Source of the DNA: Plectosphaerella cucumerina
Lineage: Eukaryota; Ascomycota; Sordariomycetes; Glomerellales; Plectosphaerellaceae
Assembly: GCA_020746995.1 (NCBI GenBank)
Contig: JAGPXD010000005.1
Location: forward strand, 1 to 64,000
Direction of reading: 5' to 3'
Length of the DNA: 64,000 bases
Shown here: in pieces, positions 9,852 to 20,608 of the stretch
Numbering within the stretch: position 1 is the stretch's first letter
How the letters are laid out: each line of letters opens with the position of its first letter
Notes under the pieces: generated by a model
What the model saw: the letters and a program-made list of their open reading frames with translations, nothing else
Databases searched by the model: none
What the model was told of the DNA's origin: nothing
Made by a program: the position numbers and the translations under genes

Positions 9852-11203
9852 ATGTCCAACTTGTCTTGGGTAGAAATCCCCCCTGCGCACTGTTTCAGTC
9901 TCGCCAACATTCCCTTCGGAGTCATCACGTACGAGGGCGCTCCGAAGCCCCGTCCCGCCATCGCCATTGGCAGCAACGCCTTGGACCTGAAGGTGTTCGC
10001 ACAGGGCGGCGGCTTCGCAGACCTGCCCGACAGCGGGGCGGTCATTCGGACCTTCGATGATACCAAGCTCGGAGAATTTGCCGCCTTGGGACGAACTGTA
10101 CACAAACAGGTCCGGGAGTATCTGCAAAAGATCTTCGCCAAGGATACACCCTTCCCTGGCCGCCTACGAGATGACAGCAACTTGCGCAATGCCAGTCTCC
10201 TGCCACTGAGCAAGGTCCAGGCCCATCTACCTCTACACATCGGAGACTACACAGACTTCTACGTCGGCAAGAACCACGCTTACAACGTCGGCGTGCTGTT
10301 CCGGGGGGCGGACAACGCCCTCCAGCCCAATTACACTCATCTACCTGTGGCATACCACGGCCGTGCTTCATCGGTTGTCGTCTCGGGCACACCCGTGCGT
10401 CGCCCATGGGGTCAGATTCTTAATGACCAGAAGAAGCCCGTTTGGAGCCCGAGCAAGAAGTTGGACATTGAACTGGAGCTTGGTGTTTTCATGGCCAAGG
10501 GCAACAAACAATCCTCAGGGATACGGGTTGGCGACGCGGAGGATTACATCTTTGGATACGTACTTCTCAATGACTGGTCCGCTCGCGATATTCAGGCCTG
10601 GGAGTATGTTCCTCTGGGGCCCTTCAACTCCAAGAACTTCGCGAGTACCATCAGTTCCTGGGTCGTCCTGGCGGATGCCTTCGAACCATTCCGCACCGAG
10701 GGCATCAGGAACAGCAGCCCAATCCAGCCATATCTACAGCAGAATGTTTCCAAGGCCGCCTTTGACATCAAGTTGCAGATCAGCGTACAAGGTCAGTGAC
10801 AACACCGGTGCTGGCCAGGCGTGGACCGCTCACTGACCCAAACCTAGCATCACGCGCCAAGGAGGCGTCGATCATCGCACGCTCAAACTCCAAACACCTC
10901 TTGTGGTCGTTCCCTCAGATGATAGCCCATCACACCGTGGGCGGATGCAACCTCAACACCGGCGACCTGCTGGGGTCTGGCACCATCAGTGGTACAGAGC
11001 AAGGGTCTCAAGGGAGCTTGTTGGAGCTTACGGGGGGTGGAAAGAATCCGATCCATATTAATGGCAAAAGCCGTGTGTTCCTTGAGGACGGCGATACAGT
11101 CTCTTTGCGGGGATGGGCGGAGCTTCCTAGCGGAGAGAGGGTTGGATTTGGCAGCTGCAATGCCATGATCTTACCCGCCTGGAAAGATGGTTATGAAGGC
11201 TAG
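9852..11203 (+). CDS. fahA: Fumarylacetoacetase
   Basis: Exons 9852-10791 and 10848-11203 (56 bp intron) give 431 residues. It hydrolyses fumarylacetoacetate to fumarate and acetoacetate, the last step of tyrosine, phenylalanine and phenylacetate catabolism through homogentisate. The N-terminal SH3-like domain (PFGVITYEG) and the FAH catalytic domain are complete. Visible metal and active-site motifs include DYTDFYVGKNHA, HLPVAYHGRASSVVVSGTPVRRPxGQ, LDIELELGVF and LNDWSARDIQxWEYVPLGPF; the C-terminus carries GCNLNTGDLLGSGTISG. It agrees closely with the mammalian enzyme in length and motifs. The start at 9852 sits at the family N-terminus; the open frame extends upstream but without similarity. 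It is convergent with the P450 gene. In Aspergillus nidulans fahA is clustered with hmgA and maiA; here only a ruined hmgA remains nearby. Confidence 0.96.
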
Positions 11204-11603
11204 GATCAGAAGCGAGCATGCCTCACATGTGACTCAAATAGATTATCTCTTCTTTCATGCACGCATAACAGTTCTTTTGGCTTGGTCCCAGAGAAACTCT
11301 ACTCGAGGGGCTTTAGACGTTGTGAAGAACAATTCTTCAACATGCTCGCTTGATGAGTTGGTAAACTTTCAGGAAGAGACTCGAGAGTGATAGGGTTGGT
11401 CTCATGACCGGCAGCGGAAGCAGCCACCATCTGTATGGCCTGGCCGACTTGGATCATACTATCCAGCGTATACTCGACTCTGTGGGTTAATATATTCAAA
11501 TTCGTCCCAAGCCCCCGCAGGTTGATCGACTGGTGTTCAAAATACAACGACTTTTATTAAGAATGATGCACTGTGAGTTAAATTGCCTATAGACATGTTG
11601 TAA
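11204..11603. other. Convergent 3' intergenic region
   Basis: These 400 bp lie between the ends of fahA and phacA. A minus-strand open frame (about 80 codons, 11299-11547) has no recognisable domain and starts without a clear ATG context, so I see no gene. Confidence 0.45.
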
Positions 11604-13309
11604 TCATCGCAGCTCCTTCGTTCTGTCCTCTGCTTCCGCAATCCACTTCCTCAAAACCTTCTCGTTCCTAGGCTCGAGACTGATCTTGAAAGGCTTCGGG
11701 TCGGTTGTCAGCGATGTGGCCACCTTGTTGCAGTCGATGGCGTCCATAATAGGGGCATCTCGGGCATCAGGCGATTCGAAGATCTTGAAGGCGGTGATTA
11801 GGCGAACATAAGCAGTGAAGAGCTCGCGGTTGGCGAGGTGTGTTCCGGCGCACATGCGGGAACCGGCACCGTATCCGTAGTGGGGAGTGCCACCCTCCTT
11901 GTCGTCCAAAAATCGCTCGGGGATAAATTGCGTAGGCTGCTTGAAGCGGCCTTCATCGTAATCGGCTGCATAAGCATTCTAAATGGAACTGCAATCAGTA
12001 ACGCGTCAGGCAGAGGAACACCGGAGTTTACGGACCATGAAGAATGTGGTGCCGGCAGGAATCACAGCATCGTTCCACGGTATATCCTTGATCGAGGTGC
12101 GGGGCAGACAGATGGGGATGACGGTCCAGTAACGCAGTGTCTCCTTGACCAGAGCAGTGACGTAGGGCACCTTTTCTTCAATGAGGCACTTCTCCCAAGC
12201 GTCGCCATCGGGGTAGACGTCCTCGATGGCGCGGAGAGCCTTTTCCTGGACGGCTTGACCAAGCCTCGTGGAGAGGAATGCCATGCCCATGACCAGATTT
12301 CCAGGGACGGTGTCAAGTCCGGCAGATACCATTGTGAGGCAGATTGATTTGATTTCAGCTAATCTTTGTCAGTACAAGGCGGCAAACAACACGAGAGACA
12401 GCCGTACCTTCGTTCAGCTTGGCTTCGGGGTCCCTCAAGATGTTGCCAGTGATGCAGGGCTTGTCGGTGCCCTTGGCGATGCGCTCCTTCAGGCCAGCGA
12501 GAAGGTCAGACAGGTACTTGTCGCGACGGACGCGGAATTCCTCGGCGGACGTGTTCTGCTTGCCCCAGATACGCAAAAGGGGGACGTAATCCTGCCAGTT
12601 GTTGCTTGTCGAGCGAAAGTGCGAAATCTCACGCTCGACATGGGTGATCTCTTTCAGAAGCTCGGCATCGACGTTGCCATCAATCCGATATCCGTAGTTC
12701 AAAGTCAAAGATGTGTTGAGCGCGAAGCGGGCAAAGTACGGGCTGGGATCGACAGGCCCGCGCTTGCAATCATCAAGCAGCTCCTTGATGCTGGCGACCG
12801 ATTCGAGATCGAGAATAGGCATGTATGACTGGACTGCAGGGCGGTTCAGTGCAGTGCCGGCAGCCTTGCGGCGGTTCTTGCAGGATGGATCCCAGGGAGA
12901 AGTGCCGATGGTGAAACCCTGCGATGATGAAACAACAGAGTGGAAAGTGTGGAACATTGGACGAGAGATGAGAGCCGATTGATGCTGGATCCAGAAATAC
13001 TTGACGGTGTCGTAAGAGTTGACAAAAATGACGCGCTGTAATCAGTGCGGTCAGTGGCAGCGACCATCTGGATGTCGTGTTGCTCACCTTGTTACCAAGC
13101 CTTGTCTGGAAAACGGGCCCGTACTTCTTCGCCCATTTCTGCGCAACTCGAGCGTGATCTGTGCCCAATTGGAATAGATTGCCGAAGAGTGGAAGACCAG
13201 GAATCTCTGGAAGGTTTTTGATTTTTGGAATATCGGTGTTGTACAGGTATCTGAAGAGAAGAAGAAGCCCGGCAACGCCAATGGCGGCGTAAACTTGCCC
13301 AGACAGCAT
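11604..13309 (-). CDS. phacA: Cytochrome P450, phenylacetate 2-hydroxylase type (CYP504)
   Basis: Exons 13309-13088, 13035-12408, 12358-12036 and 11978-11604 give 515 residues. The introns are 49-57 bp; the third has a weak GTCCGT donor chosen because the join restores the family MNAYAADYD segment. Residues 5-25 are a membrane anchor, followed by a PxxPGLPLFGN hinge, so it is ER-bound. The I-helix AGLDT motif, the KETLR (ExxR) motif and the haem-binding YGAGSRMCAG with Cys434 are intact. The closest family I recognise is Aspergillus PhacA (CYP504A), which hydroxylates phenylacetate at the ortho position to 2-hydroxyphenylacetate on the way to homogentisate. It lies between fahA and the homogentisate dioxygenase ruin. 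Paralogues of this family (CYP504B) act on 3-hydroxyphenylacetate, so the exact substrate is likely but not certain. Confidence 0.9.
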
Positions 13310-13835
13310 TTTGAAGTTGTCGACGGTGCTGAACAATGAGCAACTTGGTCGAAAGGAACTTCGTCGTATGAGATGATGTGGATTAGAAAGCCAGCAACTG
13401 AGAAGCAAGCAGCCTACAGGGGACTATACTTATGCCCCAGGTCATCAAACCCCACACCATCGAAGGAGCGTAACAGCTTGCGGACTGCCGAATTGCGGGG
13501 TGAGTGGCTCGTCATGGTGCCTCCACGATTCGACTGGCGCTACTTGATTCCGCCTTCGAATCCGAATCCGGGATTCCGATTCCGAGCCAGCCGGCAACCT
13601 CACCAAGCACCCGCGGTTTGTACCCCGGCGGAGGAGCAGCGCGCGATGCGTCTTGGCGAATTCGGCCAGGCGCCGAGTAGAGGCATACTCACTTCGGGTG
13701 CAACCTTCCACATATCAATCGATGGGTCACCGTTGGTAGAGAGCATGACGGTTTCACGGAACTCTGCAATAAGATTGAAATCCTCAGCACTTCAGTCATC
13801 ATTCAAATTGTACATTCAACAAGCCTTCCACAGAG
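13310..13835. promoter_or_regulatory. Divergent promoter between phacA and the hmgA ruin
   Basis: These 526 bp hold a TATA-like element for phacA (minus strand, about 13425-13436) and a dense cluster of the CGG element at 13557-13586, which could have served both genes. Confidence 0.5.
13557..13586. promoter_or_regulatory. CGG-repeat element, copy 3 (composite)
   Basis: CGAATCCGAATCC is followed after GG by GATTCCGATTCCGAG (13572-13586), the latter identical to the 15-mer at 6483-6497. On the bottom strand this is CGG-AAT-CGG-AAT followed by CCCGG and two more near-copies in the other orientation, an imperfect everted array suited to a dimeric Zn2Cys6 regulator. Confidence 0.5.
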
Positions 13836-14848
13836 TTCAAGGTACCAGAGAGGTATGAGTACCAGAACGGCTTCGGCTCCTACCACGAGTATGTTAAATC
13901 TTCGTACACCCACGGATTCATGATCTCACACGGGATGAACCAGGTCCGAGGCTATCGCCGGGGCTTTGCCTGTGGGCGCCAACTCGCCTTAGAAGGCACT
14001 TTGCGCACTGTACACCGAGAAGCTGTCTGGGACAGCTTTCACAGTTCCCAGACATGAGAACCATCAGTCATGGCTGTACAGAATCATGCCTGCGGCGGCG
14101 CATCAGCCGTTTGAGCTGTGCAATGATCAGCTGTCCGGATACTCATCCCAGGGACACTTCCAGCTTCCCGAGCTTGGGCCGACTGGATCGAACTGCTTGG
14201 CCAACGCCCGCGACTTCCAGGCCCCTATTGCCGATTACGAGGACGACCAATCGGTTTGGACGGTCAGAGTGAAGATTGGCGGCCAGCTCTTCGATGCCAG
14301 ACAAGACCACAGTCCGTTCGATGTCGTGGCATGGCACGGCAACTTTTATCCCTACAAGTACGATCTTGGGCGATTCAACACCATCGGCAGCATCAGCTAT
14401 GATCGCCCCGACCTAGTATCTTCACGGTCCTGACGGCACCATCACCTACCGTGGGCACTGCTATCGCGGACTTTGTGATTTTCCCTCCGCGATGGCTTTC
14501 CGGCCCCCCTGGTATCATCGAAACACCATGTCCGAGTTTATGGGCCTGATTGATGGTGACTACGACGCGAAAGCGGGTGGCAAGGGAGGGTTCCAGCCCG
14601 GTAGTGCCTCCATGCATAATATCATGGGAGCCCATGGAACTGATGCGCAGACATTCGAGAAGGCGTCGGACGCTGACTTGAATCCGTAGAAGGTGGGCGC
14701 TGGAAGCATGGCCTTCATGTTCGAGAGCTCGTTGATGCTGGGTGTCACGGAGTGGTCTAAGACGACGTGTCAGAAGGTCCAGGAACTGTATAATGGATAC
14801 AGTTGGGGTAGTTTGAGCAGGTCTTTCAAGCCTCCCGGTGGTGTCTGA
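13836..14848 (+). pseudogene. hmgA: Homogentisate 1,2-dioxygenase, degenerate
   Basis: Translated pieces follow homogentisate dioxygenase from N- to C-terminus. 13836-13888 gives a VPERYEYQNGFGSYHE start. A clean intron (13889-13943, GTATGT...CAG) leads to SEAIAGALPVGANSP. An in-frame TAG at 13990-13992 replaces the expected Gln codon. YTEKLSGTAFTVPRHEN, the QLPELGP region, SPFDVVAWHGN, WYHRNTMSEFMGL and HGTDAQTFEKAS follow. Roughly 130 codons of the central region are missing after PFEL (about 14118), one base is lost near 14413, a small frameshifting deletion lies near 14495, and a second TAG is at 14687-14689. Fe-ligand motifs survive as text but the protein cannot be made. The final stop is at 14846-14848. 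In life the enzyme opens the homogentisate ring to maleylacetoacetate. A functional copy elsewhere in the genome is possible. Confidence 0.9.
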
Positions 14849-15168
14849 GGGTTTTGTACAGAATGACTTGAGGAATTGGATTCACCGAAGTGTGTAAATG
14901 TCCCAGAACGCGACATGACAAGTACCCACGACAGATCCAATTTCGCGTCACAAGCTTCAAGTCCACTACGCTGTCATGAGGTTTAGCGCTGTCTGAGACC
15001 GGCAAATAATCGCCCGCATTGTAATCGGCTGGCTCTGGATTCAACCTGGAAGTTCCCCGCGATTGCTGTGGGGCGTGTAATCGGGCCTGGCGGATTGAAA
15101 GTCCCCCGGGCCGCTTCCCCCCGCATCAGCTGCATCCATCCTTCACTCATCACAATCCAGCGGTCCCG
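14849..15168 (+). promoter_or_regulatory. Upstream region of Zn2Cys6 regulator
   Basis: These 320 bp hold no gene. No exact CGGAATCGG element is seen, so I have no sequence evidence for autoregulation. Confidence 0.4.
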
Positions 15169-17545
15169 ATGCCTCCCTCGGAACCACAGACCGTGGCGTC
15201 CAATCCACGCAAGCGACGCTTTCGATACGCTTCGGTCGCCTGGTACGTCTTCCCCTGCTGGCTCAATTGCGGCGACATGCTAATGCTGGCTCACAGTGAG
15301 AAATGTCAACAACGCAAGATCCGATGCAGCGGTGACCAGCCATGCGTACGGTGTCGCGACAGCGGCTCTTCCTGCATCTATGCAAGAAAGACGCGTTTCC
15401 GAACAGGCCACCGCGCTCCGTAAGTCTCTGTTCCCGTTTCTGACGAAGACTTCGCGGTCTAACATGGGCAAGATCTAAGCGGAACGATGCTGCGGCAGGC
15501 CTGAACCGGAATGCCTCCGAGGCACAAGAGAATGGCGCCAAGGAAAACAGCGTCAGCCCATCAAACGAGTCGGTCGGATGCCTGCCCTCACGATCCTCGA
15601 CGGTATCAATCCCTGGGAGTTTCGACTATTACGTGCGCCTCGCCGAAAGCCGTCTTGCCTCGAGAGGTTCCGAGCCGTCCGCTGTATCTCAATCAAGTCC
15701 CCGGGCGATTCTGATTGGGATTTCACAACTGCAACGGTTCATTTCTCGCAGAGATGGAACGACGAATGGCCGCGCCCTCGATGTGTTCGAGATGGATGTC
15801 TGGACAGAGATATTCCACAAGTACGACGAGGAGATAGGATTGCAATATCCCTTCCTTGACAGCGACTTGTTTCTTCATCAGCTCCGAAAAATGAAGGAGG
15901 ATGTCTCGGCAACATCGCCCAATGGGAGTCGCAGCAGTCGACACATCGAGGACATAGCAGGTCTCGTTCTAAGTCTGCTCTCATACCTCGAAGATCCCAA
16001 AACGGTCGACGTTGCAACTTCAGTGGTGCAAGACATCTTCAATGCCGCCATCATCAGGGTGCACACAGTTGAAGTAGAACAGCATGATCTCGAGATCTTG
16101 ATCTTAACGGTAGGCCTCTTCAACTTGAGGGCCGCTGTCCTGCTGACCAAGTATGCAGAGCATGGTCTTCTTCTTGAATGACCAAGAGGTCCAGGCATGG
16201 AGATGCATTGGAACAGTTTTGCGCCTGCTCCAGGAACTTGCCTGCCATGATTCCGACCATTCGACTGTGTCAGACAAGCTGTACTGGACCGTCTACACGC
16301 TCGACCGCCGCTGGAGCTTTGGCACGGGGCTGTCTTTTGCTGTGCCCGATGCCGACATCAACCGCCAGCCTTTTTGCCCGGTAGGTTGACCCGACCTTGC
16401 ATATTCATGTCCTTTGATGCTGAGAAATGTAGGACGATCAAAGTCTTTCGTCCGCTTATCTCAAGCAGATGGTCACCTACTGTGGAATTGCATCCGAAGT
16501 ACGCAAAACCTTGCTTGATCAACCGGCCGCCATGCTCCAGTCGCCGAACAAGTACGAAGAAGGACGAGACTACGGTCTCTTTCGAATCGTACAGTGGCAG
16601 AACAACCTACCAACCCGACTCCGTTTCCGTGGCGCCAATGACGAATTCGACGCGAGTCGGGAGAAGCGAGGCGAATACAAGCTTCGCTTGATGTTATATC
16701 TTCGAGCGAACCAGATGCGAACCATCATCCTCAGAAAGTCAGCTACCATGTCCTCCGCACCAATGAGCATGGACCCCTCGACGATGGATTCCATGGTTCA
16801 TGTAGCACAGGACACGGTTCGCGTGCTGGTCAACTTGGCAAGGAACACCGACTTTTACCACGCTCAGCACCGGACTTTCAATCACTTCCTAGAGACTGCC
16901 TTGTCATCGCTGCTACTGGTCGTGGGTTGGACAGGCCCAGCGTACGGAAGTCCTCCCTGCCTGGCAGATACCATGGCAGCTTTGGACCTGATCCACCAGC
17001 TTTCACAGCACTCGCACATCACCCAAAGGTTGCACCAGAAGCTGCAAGTCATTCAGCAGGTCGTGGACGGACTCAAGTCCCAAGACTCGGAGCAACGCCG
17101 CCGGCCCAAGGCAACTGAAGATTCTCATCTCGAGAGACGCCCGTCTGCGCCAGAGGGCAGTCAATTTGCCCCCGATGCTCACAGTCACGGCATCAATGGG
17201 GGAAATGCCGGTCCCACCACGGAGATATCACCAAACACGCAAGCTGGGCCGGCGCAAATATGGCAACCCTCCAACAGCCACGAAGCATCAAATCTTCCAG
17301 TCACAGCATCATATCCGATTTTTAGCTCCGTCGCCCAGAATTTTCCCGGCACGGAAAATATTCAGCCAAACGGCCTCACAAGCCCTCACAATATGTTCTC
17401 CATCTCGGATTCATCCTCTCAATTGGCACTTGGTAGCCAGATATCCCCAGAAATGGATTTTCCAGCGTATCTAGGGGATCTCACCGAGGCTGGGTTTCGA
17501 GATCTAAATGATATCTTGATGGACTATGATAACTTTTCCTTCTAG
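15169..17545 (+). CDS. Zn2Cys6 transcription factor, candidate regulator of the aldoxime/phenylacetate block
   Basis: Exons 15169-15242, 15297-15419, 15473-16109, 16159-16380 and 16433-17545 give 722 residues. The first intron splits the first zinc Cys codon; after splicing Cys25, 28, 35, 41, 44 and 51 form the C-x2-C-x6-C-x5-C-x2-C-x6-C cluster, with a basic RKRRFR patch just before it. The middle part is a fungal_trans domain: LEILILT, QAWRCIGTVLRLLQELACHD and YTLDRRWSFGTGLSFAVPD. A Ser/Gln-rich tail with acidic residues at the very end (DLNDILMDYDNF) resembles an activation domain. Splice choices were set by domain continuity, notably the AAG acceptor at 15472. It adjoins the hmgA ruin on the same strand. 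Binding to the CGG repeats is inference. Confidence 0.85.
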
Positions 17546-18667
17546 GCTTGCCTAGATAGACGCTGTTATTAGGGTGTAAGGAGTTTAATAAACTTCATTT
17601 AAGAGAGCCCACTTGTGTGTAGCAGCGGATGCCTAGAGAGTAGATAGACATCAAATCAACCTTGGTCAGCAGACTACTGGCGTTAACTAGAATCAATTTC
17701 GGGGTCTTTTGAGGACGCCTCCGACGAGTTTAGCACGTTTTCGCGAGTTCTATCTCTATTCTAAATTCTTGTTTCCCAATTGTACGAAGGTAGGGGGTTT
17801 TGAGTCAGTCCCTGTTACGGATGTTGCTGCTCGTGCCACAAGTCCCACAGCCTTCTTGACATTCGTCATCTCACCACCGGGATGTCCGGCGTTCCATCGA
17901 GCCATTGCTTGAAAAGAAGGCAGGGCAAGGGGAAATCAAACCTGTCGGGAGGTACGGAAGCACACCTAAGACGGGTGTTGCCGACAGCTACTGTCGTGTC
18001 AGGTTGAGAGCTAGTGACATTATCATTGATTTCTCCGGTGCATCAAATCCATGTTCCCATGTCGAGCCTAATTCTCCGCTGCCTCAACAAGCAAAGTGCC
18101 AAGCTCGCATTCGTCATATTGCGGATATCCTTGTCTAAATCTAATGCTCTAGATGAGCATAGACACTTAACAAGGGTGATTTTACGCCGACACAGCCACC
18201 CGCCTACGTTCACTACCTGCCTCTTCCAGTATGATTCGAATCATGTCCAAACTTGCAGGGCATTGTATCACCAGTTGACTCTACACCTGAGGCAAGAATA
18301 CAGCAGTCTGGATCGTTCCGAGCCTTCCGGGTTGCTGAAGCCTGAGCTAACTCTGTTGAGAAAGGGTTTCTGGGCCAAGTGGTCGGGGAGGTTCTCCGAG
18401 ACTGTCGTTGTCGGGGAGAGACCCGAGGCCATCGTGGACGTCTCATCAGATTCAGTGTATTTATAGAGGCCTCTCTCTCTCTCTCTCTCTCCCTCTGTTG
18501 CTTGAACTCACAAGCTCTTCAACAAATAAATTTCTCGCCGACTTGGACCAGCGAGCGGCGACAACGCCTTCGATTTCTCCCAGACCAGTTCCTGCCACGA
18601 GAAAAGCCCGTACGTATGCCCAAAGATTGAACTATCTAGTTGTTACTCGTATTGATCAATCTAGACA
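17546..18667 (+). other. Intergenic with promoter of small secreted protein
   Basis: A TATA-like TATTTATAG lies at 18458-18466, followed by a (CT)10 run at 18471-18490 and a presumed 5' leader of about 170 bp. A 150-codon open frame at 18014-18466 has no recognisable feature. Otherwise I see nothing. Confidence 0.5.
18471..18490 (+). repeat. (CT)10 microsatellite / pyrimidine tract
   Basis: Ten CT units follow directly after a TATA-like element. Pyrimidine tracts in this place are common near fungal transcription starts; length polymorphism between strains is likely. Confidence 0.9.
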
Positions 18668-18940
18668 ATGGTTGCGTACGCCAAGATCTTCACCATGGCC
18701 GCTCTTGCGGCCCCCGTCTTCGCGCAGTCAGGATGCGGGGTGGAAATTCTGGATGCCACCCAAACCACTACTGTTGTGATCGGTTCAGGATGTGTGGCCC
18801 CCGGTGGACGAGCCACCATTTGGTCGCCGGCTAGGCAAGCCAACTTCTTTGTTGTGGCCTCTTCCACCTGTGGATTGGGTTTTGCGCCGGGCACGGGCTC
18901 TGGGGCCGCACTTCGCAGCACTGGACGCGCAAACTGTTAG
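18668..18940 (+). CDS. Small secreted cysteine-containing protein
   Basis: A 90-residue protein with a clear signal peptide (residues 1-19, MVAYAKIFTMAALAAPVFA). The mature part of about 71 residues has four Cys (23, 42, 68 and 90), an even number that would allow two disulfides; the last residue of the protein is Cys. It is Gly/Ala/Thr rich with no recognisable domain. Size, secretion signal and cysteines fit small secreted proteins of plant-associated fungi, some of which act as effectors, but nothing here proves that role. A TATA-like element at 18458-18466 and a CT tract lie upstream. No intron is needed. Without an expression record a spurious frame cannot be ruled out, though the signal peptide makes chance less likely. 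Confidence 0.6.
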   Translation: MVAYAKIFTMAALAAPVFAQSGCGVEILDATQTTTVVIGSGCVAPGGRATIWSPARQANFFVVASSTCGLGFAPGTGSGAALRSTGRANC

Positions 18941-19506
18941 AGCCGTTCATTCTGGTTTCCCCCAAGTTCATGCGCGGTGCCTTCCGACGTTTTGGGGCGA
19001 TTAAATCAAAGGAGGGAAGACGATTCAGTTTTAGGAAGGGAGAAGTCGATGACTACTTTATGGCATAGACGGCGATGGCTTCTCTGCCTGCATCAAGACA
19101 AAGCTCATCCATCCCGTCTTCTCTCTCTTTCATTCATCCTATTCATCTGAATTGGGAGCCTCTCCAAGTTCAGCGCTGAGAGGTCTTGGTTAAAAGTAGG
19201 GTGCTCAAGATGTAGTGGCGCTCAGTGTTCCTAGGATAGAGTGCAGCATTCCCAATTGTTGAGGGCCCAAATCTCTAAATATCTTAGATTTCATCTGAGC
19301 TACTTCCACTCACGTCCGTTTGTCTTTCTCGATGAGATCTCGGGTTGACTGGATGACAGCAGTCCCCAGCGCTCCTGTTGCTATCAACTATTCCCAAGCT
19401 GACAGTTCAAGTCATACATATGTATTGACCTTACCATTTGAAGAAGGTGCGGTTTTGGCTCGACAGACTCTCAACCCTCCGATGACATGTCTCCACCTCT
19501 GGATGT
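18941..19506. other. Intergenic, no gene seen
   Basis: This is 3' flank for both neighbours. Short frames only. Confidence 0.45.
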
Positions 19507-20116
19507 CTACTTTTGACCCTCGCAGTACTCGTCGATCAACCGAGCTTCTTCGCGGGCACGTATTTCCCGTAAAGCAGGCTCAGCCGAGAGCCACCCAACA
19601 ACTAGTACGCTTCGCATGACCCAGGTCGATGCAAATCTCTCTGGCGTGAACCATCCCAACTCTTGCTCGTGCATGCAGGGCATCCACGGGAAATTGGAAC
19701 TGATATGCAGACGCAGAAGACGCGGGTGTCTTCGCAGCTGAATCAGAGCATCCTGGAAAGCGTGGCTGTACCACTTGAAGCTGCCGACAGCAAACCCGAA
19801 GCTGGAACCAACGATGAAAGGGAGAGCAGCAGTGCCCCAGATAGCACCGCCTGCCATTGCGCTGGCAATGCCCAGAACTGCCGCCGTGGACGTGCCAGAG
19901 ACGAGGCTGCGTATCATGCTGAACGAATATCCAGGTTTTCCGTCAGCGAATATTCCCGTCAATAGTATACCCAATCGAAGGGACGTACAACAACCCGGGG
20001 CCGCTGTCGGAATGTCAGCATAGCTTTGTCCGATGAACATGTTTCTCAGCTCACCTCACAACCCCCCAGCCGCCCAGAATCTTCATCATCGAGTAGTTGG
20101 GTTCGACGTCGGCCAT
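19507..20116 (-). CDS. Small membrane protein of unknown function
   Basis: Exons 20116-20055, 20003-19989 and 19918-19507 give 162 residues. The middle exon is only 15 bp (GPGL plus split codons), flanked by introns of 51 and 70 bp with good GTGAGC/GTACGT donors and CAG acceptors. The frame is kept across all three. One or two hydrophobic Ala/Gly-rich segments lie at about residues 30-75, then a charged C-terminal half with WYSHAFQDALIQLRRHPRLL, GWFTPERF and EIRAREEARLIDEYC. I do not recognise a named family; it resembles uncharacterised conserved ascomycete proteins with an N-terminal membrane pair. The alternative start inside intron 1 would lose the conserved-looking beginning, so 20116 is preferred. 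Confidence 0.65.
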
Positions 20117-20608
20117 TTCGAGGGATGTCTGCTCCTTTTTTCGACTGGAATGGAATGGGAGGCGGAAAGAAAGACAGCGTCAGCTACAGTGGGGGCGGCC
20201 TCGTCTTATACCCGAACCCATCCATCGTCGTCGTGGTCTCCAGGACCAAAACGGGGGCATATGTGGGCCGAGGCGATTTTGAGCCAACCATACGACCGGA
20301 TTTGCTGATTCAGCAGCCTCGGTGACTTCGAAGGCACTTGAACCCTCTCCCTGACAGCAGCGGAAGTTTGATGTATCACGAAAGTCATGAGATCGGGGCT
20401 GAGGTGCTAAACCACAAGGAGCCTGCCTAAGTCACTAGTCCCATGATGAATGCGTAACCCAGAAATAGGACCTACCGTAAGCTACAGAGCATTTCGATGG
20501 CTTTGGCATGCCAAACAGTTTGCCATGGAAGTCTCAACAGATGTACCTGCGATCATGACGGTGAACGAGATGGAGAAATGTGCTCCCACGCACTCTAAGC
20601 GCTGAGAT
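20117..20608. other. Intergenic, no gene seen
   Basis: The region holds the promoter of the membrane protein and the 3' flank of the amidase. Nothing else is recognisable. Confidence 0.45.

Noticed and set aside
13557..13586. Treating the repeat cluster as a microsatellite
   Set aside because: Units are imperfect and inverted rather than simple tandem, and the same 15-mer recurs in another promoter of the block.
18014..18466. 150-codon frame upstream of the small secreted protein
   Set aside because: No signal, domain or codon pattern; overlaps the likely promoter of the next gene.
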